The position numbers and the translations under genes are program-made. A stretch of 6,124 nt of DNA from Chloroflexota bacterium (GTDB lineage: Bacteria > Chloroflexota > Dehalococcoidia > Dehalococcoidales > RBG-16-60-22), in the NCBI GenBank assembly GCA_025358235.1, contig JANYKH010000288.1, positions 1 through 6,124 of the forward strand. The letters are read 5' to 3'. This document shows, in pieces, positions 1-5,979 of the stretch. The first letter of the stretch is position 1; each line of letters opens with the position of its first letter. The notes below the pieces were generated by a model. That model was given only the letters and a program-made list of their open reading frames with translations, was not told where the DNA came from and searched no databases.

Positions 1-2586
1 TGTAAAGGCGCGCACAGAGGGCATGTGGCCGCTCCGCGCCCGGTTGATGCCAGCCTTAATGATGGCGGCCGCTTTAATGCCGGCCTCTTTGTGATCTTTA
101 GTGACCCAGGCGCAGTGTTCCCGGATATTTACAAATTCGTAATAACAACCGGAAGTATCATTGACCAGGTTTTCCTTGCACTTAACACGTTTTTCAGTGC
201 AGCTAAGGCAAATCTGGCCGTAATTACAGCAGGCGCAGGCAGCAATTACCGCGTGCGTCACGTTGTGCTTGATGACCTGCCGCTTGATTTCCGTAGCGGC
301 GGCCGAAGTGCAAGTGTTATCGATGACGTGGACAGAAACCACGTCGCCCGTTCGGACGGATGCCGATAACTGAGCAATGTCCAGGTTCAGGCTGATACTG
401 CCCCCGCAGCGGCATATGTAAACGCCTATGCGCGGCTCGGGAGAATAGACTTTCCTGACCGGTTTAGCTTCAGCCCCTTGAGGTTGCACCGTGACAGGTG
501 AAGTGAGCGGTTCCGCGCTATCTCTGACGATACGGGCGATGGCAGCTGAAGCCTGCCAGAGCCCGCCTTTTTCCGGTAGAGAATAAACGCCGGGAACGTC
601 CTTAAATTCCGGCTGGTTTTCACCAAGCAACACGGCATCAAAGTCCAGGACATGTTCAGAAGGGGTCTGGCCGTGCTCCACAGCCTTAACGGCGCAGGCT
701 TTTTCACATTCCAGACATTCGCTGCAACCAGCGCAATTAAGGCAGCGCTTGGCCTCTTTAATGGCCTCGTTGGTATCTAAGCCGAGATCTACTTCTTCAA
801 AATTACCCAGCCGGTCTTTGAGATCAAGGACAGGCATCTCTTGCCGCTCAATTTCCGGAACATAAGTCTGTTCAATGTTCACGTCAACGGGCGATTCACG
901 CATCAGGGAACGCCCGGTTTCGAGATCAGCGCTGCGCAGAAAACGTTCTATAGAAATAGCCGCTCTACGCCCTGCTGCGATTGCCTGCACCATGGCGCCG
1001 GGTTCTCCGGCGGCGTCTCCGGCAGCGAAAATGCCGGGTACGTTCGTAGCCATAGTCACGGGATCGACGATGACATGTTTCTTGCCTTCAGTGAGCGTTG
1101 AATAGCCCCCGAGGAAGGACAGGTCAGGGCGCTGCCCCACGGCGACGATTACCGAGTCTGCGGGAATGACGAATTCCGAGCTTTCAATAGGTTTAGGGCT
1201 GCGGCGGCCGCTTTTATCAGCGTCACCGAGGCCCATGCGGATGCATTCGATCCCGGTTACTTTATTATCCTGGGTGAGGACGCGGACGGGGGCCACCTGG
1301 AATTCGATATTGACGCCTTCGTCCTGAGATTCCGCCACTTCTTCCTTGTTGGCCGGCATTTCTTCCAGGCTGCGCCGGTAGATAATGGTCACTTTTTCAC
1401 AGTGCAGCCTAACGGCGGTGCGCGCGGAATCGATAGCCGTGTAGCCGCCCCCCACCACCACTACTCTTTTACCTATCTTGATGGGCTGTTTCAGGTTCAA
1501 GGCTTGAAGCAGACCGATGCTATCGATGACGCCTTCGGCACCTTCGCCGGGAATGCCGAGTTTCTGGTTTTTATGCGCTCCGGTAGCGATGAGTATAGCA
1601 CGGTAGCCCTGCCGTTTGAGGTCGTCAAGGCCGACGTCTTCCCCGATGCGGGTTGACGTGCGGATGTCGATGCCCAGGCGCAGAATATCCTCGATGTCCG
1701 CCTGCCGAATCTCGCGGGGGAGGCGGAAGCGGGGCATGCCCACGGTAATCATGCCGCCGGGGACGGGCAAGGCTTCAAAAACGGTGGATTTAACGCCAAG
1801 GCGGGCTAAATCACGGGCGGCGGTTAACCCAGCCGGCCCCGCGCCGATGATGGCGACTTTGGCAGGACCCTCGATTTTAATAATCCGATCCTGGGCGCGT
1901 TTCAAAGAATTAACGGTTAAGCCGTGATCGGCGACATATCTTTTAAGTGAGCAAATAGCCACTGGTTTATCGATTTTGCCGCGGGTGCAGGCGGTCTCGC
2001 AGGGGTGGGGGCAGACGCGGCCGAGCACGCGGGGGAAGGGTACGGCTTTAGTTACCAGGTCCAGCGCCTGGCTGAATTTACCCTGGGAGATAAGGGCCAC
2101 ATAACCCTGGGCATTGATACCGGCGGGGCAGGTGGCGGTGCAGGGCGCAATGCCTTTTTTCTCGATTAAATAAGCCGCGGGGGCGGTCTTGCGGCCGGGG
2201 GCCGGTCCGTGCGCAGCCTTCTTGACGGAAACGCCGTCAGGGGAAGAAATACGCACCGGGCATTCCTGTTCGCAGCGCCCGCAGGCGGTGCAGGTCTCAG
2301 TGTTGATAAAGCGCGGTTTCTCCGCGATGCGCGCGGCGTAACCGCCATCACGTGAGGCCAGTTGAGCCAGCGTGGAATTAGTCAGTACCTTGATCCGCTT
2401 ATTGGAGGCGGCTTTAAGAGAAAGGGGGCCGGATTGGAGTTCAGTTTCCGGATTGGCGTCAGGTGGAAGGGGGGCGAGGGTGGGCCCGTTTTCGACCAGA
2501 GTGACGTCAAAGCCGTAATTGGCTAAATCCAGAGCTGCCTGGATGCCAATAATAGAACCGCCGACAACGAGAACTTTTTTGGCCAC
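1..2586 (-). CDS. HdrA/GltD-type FAD- and NAD(P)-dependent iron-sulfur oxidoreductase, partial (C-terminus beyond window)
   Basis: The reading frame is open from GTG at 2586-2584 to the window edge: 862 codons with no stop. The GTG follows AGAGG at 2595-2599 with an 8-nt gap, and no ATG lies near it. Visible domains in order: an HdrA-like Rossmann start (GGSIIG, residues 9-14); a [4Fe-4S] motif C99-x2-C102-x2-C105-x3-C109-P; a GltD/dihydropyrimidine-dehydrogenase-type Fe-S helical domain (C149, C153, C192, C196, C200); an FAD motif GAGPAG (248-253) with PGG at 276-278; an NAD(P) motif GGGYTA (379-384) followed by YRRS (403-406); the closing FAD motif of the fold, GIFAAGD (518-524); a six-cysteine cluster (C615-C631); and an HdrA-type cysteine domain (CRCGG at 725-729 to NIREHCAWV near 820-828). 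By family knowledge the core uses FAD and NAD(P)H to exchange electrons with Fe-S carriers in the cytoplasm. Its place right behind korC suggests it serves the Kor electron pool. The exact partner and reaction cannot be told. It could also be annotated as a glutamate-synthase small-chain homologue, but no large subunit is present and the HdrA segments argue against that role. Confidence 0.85.
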   Translation of the reverse strand, partial: MAKKVLVVGGSIIGIQAALDLANYGFDVTLVENGPTLAPLPPDANPETELQSGPLSLKAASNKRIKVLTNSTLAQLASRDGGYAARIAEKPRFINTETCTACGRCEQECPVRISSPDGVSVKKAAHGPAPGRKTAPAAYLIEKKGIAPCTATCPAGINAQGYVALISQGKFSQALDLVTKAVPFPRVLGRVCPHPCETACTRGKIDKPVAICSLKRYVADHGLTVNSLKRAQDRIIKIEGPAKVAIIGAGPAGLTAARDLARLGVKSTVFEALPVPGGMITVGMPRFRLPREIRQADIEDILRLGIDIRTSTRIGEDVGLDDLKRQGYRAILIATGAHKNQKLGIPGEGAEGVIDSIGLLQALNLKQPIKIGKRVVVVGGGYTAIDSARTAVRLHCEKVTIIYRRSLEEMPANKEEVAESQDEGVNIEFQVAPVRVLTQDNKVTGIECIRMGLGDADKSGRRSPKPIESSEFVIPADSVIVAVGQRPDLSFLGGYSTLTEGKKHVIVDPVTMATNVPGIFAAGDAAGEPGAMVQAIAAGRRAAISIERFLRSADLETGRSLMRESPVDVNIEQTYVPEIERQEMPVLDLKDRLGNFEEVDLGLDTNEAIKEAKRCLNCAGCSECLECEKACAVKAVEHGQTPSEHVLDFDAVLLGENQPEFKDVPGVYSLPEKGGLWQASAAIARIVRDSAEPLTSPVTVQPQGAEAKPVRKVYSPEPRIGVYICRCGGSISLNLDIAQLSASVRTGDVVSVHVIDNTCTSAAATEIKRQVIKHNVTHAVIAACACCNYGQICLSCTEKRVKCKENLVNDTSGCYYEFVNIREHCAWVTKDHKEAGIKAAAIIKAGINRARSGHMPSVRAFT

Positions 2587-2594
2587 GGTGTGTG

Positions 2595-2599
2595 CCTCT
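2595..2599 (-). promoter_or_regulatory. Ribosome binding site deciding the GTG start of the HdrA/GltD-type gene
   Basis: AGAGG on the minus strand overlaps the korC TAG stop codon (2600-2598) and sits 8 nt before the GTG at 2586. An in-frame TAA at 2610-2608 closes the frame upstream, and the next in-frame ATG is about 280 codons downstream, inside the FAD domain. This supports GTG as the start and suggests translation coupled to korC. Confidence 0.6.
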
Positions 2600-3146
2600 A
2601 ATTGGCCTTAATGGCTTCGATGCCCTGAGAATAACCCTGCTCGAAAGCGCGCATGTTGAGTTCTTCGGTCCCCTTGGGGACGGCGTCACGGATAGATTGT
2701 TTTACCGATTCGGCGGAAGCCACGCCGGTCACGCCGATGAGAAAACCCAGCATGACAATATTGGCGATGTTGGGGCGGCCCATTTCACGCGCGATGCGCG
2801 TAGCCGCAATTTTGTAATATTTAGCGGTGTAATTCGCCGGCTTGACCAGGTCTTCATCGATAATCAGGATGGGGTTTTTGACCCGGGCCAATTCGGGGGT
2901 ATATTTCGTGAAAGCTTCCTGAGACATCACCGCCATGGCGGTAGGATTCTGCACATAAGGATAAGAAATAGTCCCGTCCGAAATGACGACCTGGGCCCGG
3001 CATGCCCCACCCCTCGCCTCAGGCCCGTAGTCCTGCGTAAAGGTGGCACTCTGGTGGTCATAGATAGCCGAAGCCTGGCCCAGGATAAACCCGGCCAAAA
3101 TAATGCCCTGTCCGCCGAAACCGCCTAAAACAACCTGTGATTCCAT
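2598..3146 (-). CDS. korC: 2-oxoacid:ferredoxin oxidoreductase, gamma subunit
   Basis: A complete 182-residue protein of the usual length for the separate gamma subunit of this enzyme family. It opens with a glycine-rich loop GGFGGQGI (residues 8-15) and has the family motif Y40-GPEARGGACRA, followed by a conserved block near 123-136 (GRPNIANIVMLG) typical of the pyruvate/ketoisovalerate oxidoreductase catalytic gamma domain. In the four-subunit enzymes this subunit packs against KorA and KorB and helps shape the coenzyme A and substrate region; it carries no cluster of its own. The gene begins 2 bp after the korB stop, with AAGGA about 12 nt upstream of the ATG, so it is probably translated by coupling. 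It could equally be called vorC, since gamma alone does not tell 2-oxoglutarate from branched-chain substrates. Confidence 0.93.
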   Translation of the reverse strand: MESQVVLGGFGGQGIILAGFILGQASAIYDHQSATFTQDYGPEARGGACRAQVVISDGTISYPYVQNPTAMAVMSQEAFTKYTPELARVKNPILIIDEDLVKPANYTAKYYKIAATRIAREMGRPNIANIVMLGFLIGVTGVASAESVKQSIRDAVPKGTEELNMRAFEQGYSQGIEAIKAN

Positions 3147-3148
3147 AT

Positions 3149-3976
3149 CTAACGGGTTTCCTTATCGAAACCGGCCATTTCCAAATAGGAAGGCCGTTCA
3201 ATATCCACAAATTTGCCGCAGGTGATTTTGCCGTTTAATTCGATGCCCACTTTCATCGGGTCAGCGCCGTTTTCCACTGAACTCGCGGTCTGATAATATT
3301 TCATCTGATCCAGGCCGGTGGGCTGCTTGTTAAGCCGGCCATAAACGGTGGGGCAGGGACTGATGGCCTCGACGAGGCTAAACCCCTTGCGGGTCAGCGC
3401 CTCGGAGATGCTGTTTTCAAGCTGGCGCAGGTGCAGGCAGGTCCAGCGGGCAACATAAACCGCCCCGCTCGCCGCCGCCAGAGCCGGAATGCTGAAAGAA
3501 GGCTCGTAGTTGCCGGAGCGGGAGGTAGATGTGCGGGCGCCGGTGGGGGTGGTGGGACCCATCTGGCCGCCGGTCATGCCGTAGTTGAAATTATTAACGC
3601 AAATTACGGTGATATCCATGTTACGACGGGCCGCGTGGATGAAGTGGTTGCCGCCGATCGAAACCAGATCGCCGTCACCGCTGAACAGGATTACTTTCAG
3701 GTCCGGGTTAGCCAGTTTCAGGCCGGTGGCAAAGGGCAGGGCGCGCCCATGGGTGGTATGGAAAGAGTCCATTTTGACATAGCCCGCGGCGCGGGCAGTA
3801 CAGCCGATGCCGGAGACCATGGCGACCTTATCCATATCATAGCCGCCCTTTACGAGGGACCGGATGAGGGCATGCAGGACTGTACCGATACCACAGCCGG
3901 GACACCAGATATGGGGCATCCGGTCCTGGCGGATATATTGATCTATAACCTTGGTGTTAGCTATTTCGATGGTCAT
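3149..3976 (-). CDS. korB: 2-oxoacid:ferredoxin oxidoreductase, beta subunit (TPP- and [4Fe-4S]-binding)
   Basis: A complete 275-residue beta subunit holding the catalytic thiamine diphosphate site and the proximal [4Fe-4S] cluster. Visible cluster ligands are C25 and C28 in WCPGCG (24-29), C59 in SGIGCT, and C208 in SPCP. The thiamine diphosphate/Mg binding stretch runs from GDGD (100-103) to NNFNYGMTGGQ (128-138); HGRALPFATG (76-85) is another family block. In the family, the thiamine ylide attacks the 2-oxoacid and the electrons pass one at a time through this cluster to the ferredoxin subunit. The ATG overlaps the korA stop as ATGA (3976-3973), with AGGA about 10 nt upstream inside korA. 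This indicates tight translational coupling and equal subunit amounts. All cluster ligands are present, so the gene looks functional. Confidence 0.95.
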   Translation of the reverse strand: MTIEIANTKVIDQYIRQDRMPHIWCPGCGIGTVLHALIRSLVKGGYDMDKVAMVSGIGCTARAAGYVKMDSFHTTHGRALPFATGLKLANPDLKVILFSGDGDLVSIGGNHFIHAARRNMDITVICVNNFNYGMTGGQMGPTTPTGARTSTSRSGNYEPSFSIPALAAASGAVYVARWTCLHLRQLENSISEALTRKGFSLVEAISPCPTVYGRLNKQPTGLDQMKYYQTASSVENGADPMKVGIELNGKITCGKFVDIERPSYLEMAGFDKETR

Positions 3977-5124
3977 TTCGCCGCTTTCCTGATAGCTTCC
4001 AGAATCACATCCGGGTGATGCACCGCACCACCCATCCCGGGCAGCAGGACAGTCTTCGTCTGGCCCGCGGCGCAGCGTTCCACTTCCAGCACAATCTGGC
4101 CGGCGTTGATTTCCACGACGATAAACGATTTCAACCGGGGCGCGAGTCTTTTAATAGTGCTTTCGGCGAAAGGCCAGACCGTGATCAGCTTAAGCATGCC
4201 GGCCTTAATGCCTTCTTTCCGCGCCAGTTCCACGGCATAGCGGACGATACGGGCGGAAATGCCGTAACTGACCACGACGACTTCAGCGTCATCAGTATCC
4301 CATTCTTCAACCTCGATGATGTCATCGCGGTTTTTATCAATTTTGTCAACGAGGCGCCGTACCAGTTTCTCCTGAGCCTGGGGAGTCATTACAGGATAGC
4401 CGCGCTCGTCATGAGTCAGGCCAGTGACATGAAAACCGTAGCCTTCGCCGGCGTTCGCCATCGGGGGCACAAGATCGGCGTCAGGCTGATAAGGATTAAA
4501 TTTATCCGGCGATACGGTGGGTTTGCGGCGAGTGACCAGTTTAAGTTTTTCCGGGGGTGTGATAGTCACTTTTTCGCTCATATGGCCGACCGCTTCGTCC
4601 GCCATCAGAAGTACCGGCACACGGTATTTCTCCGAGAGGTTAAATGCCTTGATAGTATAATCGTACATTTCCTGCGGCGAGCTGGGGCACAACGCGATGG
4701 CGCTGTAACAGCCGTGGGCGCCCCAACGCGCCTGCATCATGTCCGCCTGCGCCACGAGAGTGGGCAGACCGGTCGAGGGACCGGCGCGCTGTACGTTGAC
4801 TACGACGCAGGGAGTTTCCGTCATATATCCCAGGCCCAGGTTTTCCATCATCAGGCTGAAACCGGGACCGGAGGTAGAGGTCATGGATTTTTTGCCGCCC
4901 CACGCCGCCCCTAGTATGGCGGCCATCGAGGCCAGTTCATCTTCCATCTGGATATATACGCCGCCGATCTCCGGCAGGCGTTCAGACATGCGCTCCGCGA
5001 TTTCCGTGGCGGGGGTGATAGGATAGCCAGCGAAAAAGCGGCACCCGGCGCTGATGGCGCCTTCAGCGCAGGCAATATCGCCGTTGAAATAGAAACTTCC
5101 TGAAAGATGGCCGTTATTAGACAT
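3973..5124 (-). CDS. korA: 2-oxoacid:ferredoxin oxidoreductase, alpha subunit (2-oxoglutarate type favoured)
   Basis: 383 residues from the chosen ATG. Family blocks are in order: NGDIACAEGAISAG (14-27) leading into GYPITPATE (33-41), QMEDE (59-63), TSGPG (84-88), QRAGPSTGLPT (112-122), the linker motif FHVTGLTHDERGYP (231-244), and the C-terminal domain starting near SYGISAR (286-292), with a VEINAGQIVLEVER block at 337-350. By family knowledge this subunit completes the thiamine site and binds the 2-oxoacid and CoA. The QRxGPSTGLPT form and the D-A-B-C gene order are usual for 2-oxoglutarate synthase (KorDABC), but ketoisovalerate enzymes (Vor) share the layout, so the substrate is a best guess. 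I chose ATG 5124 over an in-frame TTG at 5139 because AAGGAA lies 4 nt before the ATG. It overlaps korD by 8 bp. Confidence 0.94.
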   Translation of the reverse strand: MSNNGHLSGSFYFNGDIACAEGAISAGCRFFAGYPITPATEIAERMSERLPEIGGVYIQMEDELASMAAILGAAWGGKKSMTSTSGPGFSLMMENLGLGYMTETPCVVVNVQRAGPSTGLPTLVAQADMMQARWGAHGCYSAIALCPSSPQEMYDYTIKAFNLSEKYRVPVLLMADEAVGHMSEKVTITPPEKLKLVTRRKPTVSPDKFNPYQPDADLVPPMANAGEGYGFHVTGLTHDERGYPVMTPQAQEKLVRRLVDKIDKNRDDIIEVEEWDTDDAEVVVVSYGISARIVRYAVELARKEGIKAGMLKLITVWPFAESTIKRLAPRLKSFIVVEINAGQIVLEVERCAAGQTKTVLLPGMGGAVHHPDVILEAIRKAAK

Positions 5125-5392
5125 TGGGTTCCTTCTCAAGGCGCATGGCGACCGAAACCGCGAACTCAGGGCAGACGATGACGCAGAAGCCGCAGTTGAT
5201 GCACTGTTTGGCGGGGTCAGCGGCGGCGGGGCGGTAGCCCTTTGTGTTCAGGTCATCGGAGTCGCGCAGGACCTGACGGGGACAGAAATCGATACAGAAC
5301 CGGCAACCCTTGCAGCGATCCTTGAGGATATGTACTTCAAAATCTCCGGGTTTTACCTTGTCCCGGTCGAGGGGCTTCCTCCAATAATTCAT
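5117..5392 (-). CDS. korD: 2-oxoacid:ferredoxin oxidoreductase, delta subunit (2x[4Fe-4S] ferredoxin)
   Basis: A 91-residue bacterial-type two-cluster ferredoxin. The clusters are marked by C27-x2-C30-x2-C33-x3-C37-P and C64-x2-C67-x2-C70-x3-C74-P, separated by a 26-residue linker containing DLNTKGYRPAA, which is typical of the delta subunit of four-subunit 2-oxoacid oxidoreductases rather than of a free ferredoxin. It accepts electrons from the KorB cluster and hands them to soluble ferredoxin or another acceptor. It is the first gene of the operon, and its 3' end overlaps korA by 8 bp. The start is the only reasonable one: a TGA lies in frame 9 nt upstream of the ATG. No convincing Shine-Dalgarno sequence precedes it; the nearest purine run (GGGA) is about 13 nt upstream. 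Confidence 0.93.
   Translation of the reverse strand: MNYWRKPLDRDKVKPGDFEVHILKDRCKGCRFCIDFCPRQVLRDSDDLNTKGYRPAAADPAKQCINCGFCVIVCPEFAVSVAMRLEKEPNV
5129..5134 (-). promoter_or_regulatory. Ribosome binding site deciding the korA start
   Basis: AAGGAA on the minus strand, 4 nt before ATG 5124 and inside the last codons of korD. An upstream in-frame TTG at 5139 would place this sequence inside the coding region and has no comparable site, so it supports the shorter korA. Confidence 0.7.
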
Positions 5393-5438
5393 GCGGTACA
5401 GTCAATCCCAGGTTATTCAGGAACTAGTACAATTGTTA

Positions 5439-5468
5439 ATTCTAACATGTGATTCGAATGTCAGTCAA
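5439..5468 (-). promoter_or_regulatory. Proximal sigma70-type promoter of the kor operon (P2)
   Basis: On the minus strand the -35 TTGACT (5468-5463) and -10 TAGAAT (5444-5439) are separated by 18 bp. Each hexamer matches the consensus at five of six positions. Expected transcription start is near 5432, giving a leader of about 40 nt to korD. An 8-bp palindrome ACAATTGT (5429-5436) covers the predicted start and could be an operator half or chance. It has not been tested and the host sigma factor is unknown. Confidence 0.5.
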
Positions 5469-5493
5469 TTTCAGCCCTAGCTGGAATGAACGT

Positions 5494-5522
5494 ATTATAC
5501 GCCCCTGTGACCGAAATGCAAA
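5494..5522 (-). promoter_or_regulatory. Distal sigma70-type promoter of the kor operon (P1)
   Basis: On the minus strand the -35 TTTGCA (5522-5517, four of six matches) and a perfect -10 TATAAT (5499-5494) are separated by 17 bp. Expected start is near 5487, giving a leader of about 95 nt. The -10 box sits inside an 11-bp inverted repeat, CGTAT-A-ATACG (5491-5501), which could be bound by a regulator blocking the promoter or could simply reflect AT-rich promoter sequence. It starts 22 bp beyond the VOC stop codon. Confidence 0.5.
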
Positions 5523-5543
5523 GGGTTGAAAGCATAAATTGAA

Positions 5544-5924
5544 TTACCCAGCTTGCACCAGAGAGAGCAGATTCCCTTCGGTATCCTTGAACCAGGCGCT
5601 TTTCACGGGCCCCGTGGTGAGAATGCTGTTGACCATCTTCAGGCCGAATTTCTCGATTTCCTCAAAGCGGACGCCTCTAGATTTTAAATCGGCGACTTCA
5701 CTCTCAATATCCGCCACCTGGAAGACGGCCACCGTGGCCTCCGGTTTGACCGCTTCCCGGTGGAAGATATACAGGCGGGTGTCCCCGCCGCACCGGTACA
5801 TGACGTGGTCCGCCCCGGTGCCCTCTTTCAGAGGCTCAAGCCCCAGCTTATCCTCATAAAAATGTCTGGCTCTGGCAACATCGGTCACCGCGAGTGAAGG
5901 AACGACTTTTGCGGCAGACAGCAT
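5544..5924 (-). CDS. VOC (glyoxalase/bleomycin-resistance fold) family protein
   Basis: 126 residues from ATG 5924, chosen because GGGAGG lies 4 nt upstream; an in-frame ATG at 5978 falls in a hairpin arm and would add an 18-residue tail unlike the family. The fold shows as two beta-alpha-beta repeats: PSLAVTDVARARHFYEDKLGL (9-29) begins the first, FQVADIESEVADLKSRGV (68-85) begins the second, and FKDTEGNLLSLVQ (112-124) closes it. VOC proteins range from metal-dependent lyases and dioxygenases to drug-binding proteins. The usual metal ligands are not seen: strand one has P9-S10 where His/Gln is common, and S121 stands where the closing Glu normally is. A metal-free binding or resistance role is therefore as likely as an enzyme. 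The substrate is unknown. It has its own leader and is separated from kor by 151 bp with promoters, so it is probably not part of that operon. Confidence 0.85.
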   Translation of the reverse strand: MLSAAKVVPSLAVTDVARARHFYEDKLGLEPLKEGTGADHVMYRCGGDTRLYIFHREAVKPEATVAVFQVADIESEVADLKSRGVRFEEIEKFGLKMVNSILTTGPVKSAWFKDTEGNLLSLVQAG

Positions 5925-5928
5925 AGAA

Positions 5929-5934
5929 CCTCCC
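5929..5934 (-). promoter_or_regulatory. Ribosome binding site of the VOC gene
   Basis: GGGAGG on the minus strand, 4 nt before ATG 5924 and only 6 nt after the hairpin at 5941-5979. It decides the 126-residue start over the longer in-frame ATG at 5978. Confidence 0.65.
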
Positions 5935-5940
5935 AATGAA

Positions 5941-5979
5941 AGTGAGCGGGGGTTAGAAGAAACGATAGCCCCCCTCACT
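5941..5979 (-). repeat. Strong hairpin directly upstream of the VOC ribosome binding site
   Basis: Arms 5941-5955 and 5966-5979 pair over 14 positions: six pairs (AGTGAG with CTCACT), one bulged C at 5947, five G-C pairs, one wobble pair and two A-T pairs. The loop has 10 nt. On the minus strand it ends 6 nt before GGGAGG and is followed by TTTCATT, not by a clear run of T, so a leader structure fits better than a classical terminator. It may instead be part of a dispersed palindromic repeat. Confidence 0.5.

Noticed and set aside
25..369. 114-codon plus-strand open frame near the left edge
   Set aside because: It is antisense to the HdrA-type cysteine domain of the long flavoprotein, whose frame is uninterrupted and has conserved motifs.
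426..707. 93-codon minus-strand open frame
   Set aside because: It is in another frame of the flavoprotein gene; the true frame carries the conserved cysteine motifs through this stretch.
2592..3128. 178-codon plus-strand open frame opposite korC
   Set aside because: It mirrors korC almost exactly, shows no family motif, and korC carries all expected conserved blocks.
3431..4018. 195-codon plus-strand open frame opposite korB
   Set aside because: Low-complexity Gly/Ala-rich translation, antisense to the conserved thiamine-binding region of korB.
4015..4914. 299-codon open frame on the plus strand opposite korA
   Set aside because: It lies wholly antisense to a clearly conserved korA, the translation matches no recognisable family, and it has no good ribosome binding site. 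It is a by-product of GC-rich codon use.
5125..5139. Longer korA start at TTG 5139
   Set aside because: AAGGAA lies 4 nt before ATG 5124, the extra five residues are not family-like, and TTG is a weaker start.
5399..5469. 8-bp direct repeat ATTGACTG (minus strand) at 5399-5406 and 5462-5469
   Set aside because: One copy is the P2 -35 region, the other has no promoter context. A repeat of this length in 150 bp can arise by chance.
5493..5498. TATTAT as a -10 box for plus-strand transcription
   Set aside because: It is the mirror of the inverted repeat around the kor P1 -10. No good -35 is upstream and no plus-strand gene follows.
5925..5978. Longer VOC start at ATG 5978
   Set aside because: The added 18 residues fall in the hairpin and through the GGGAGG site that serves ATG 5924.
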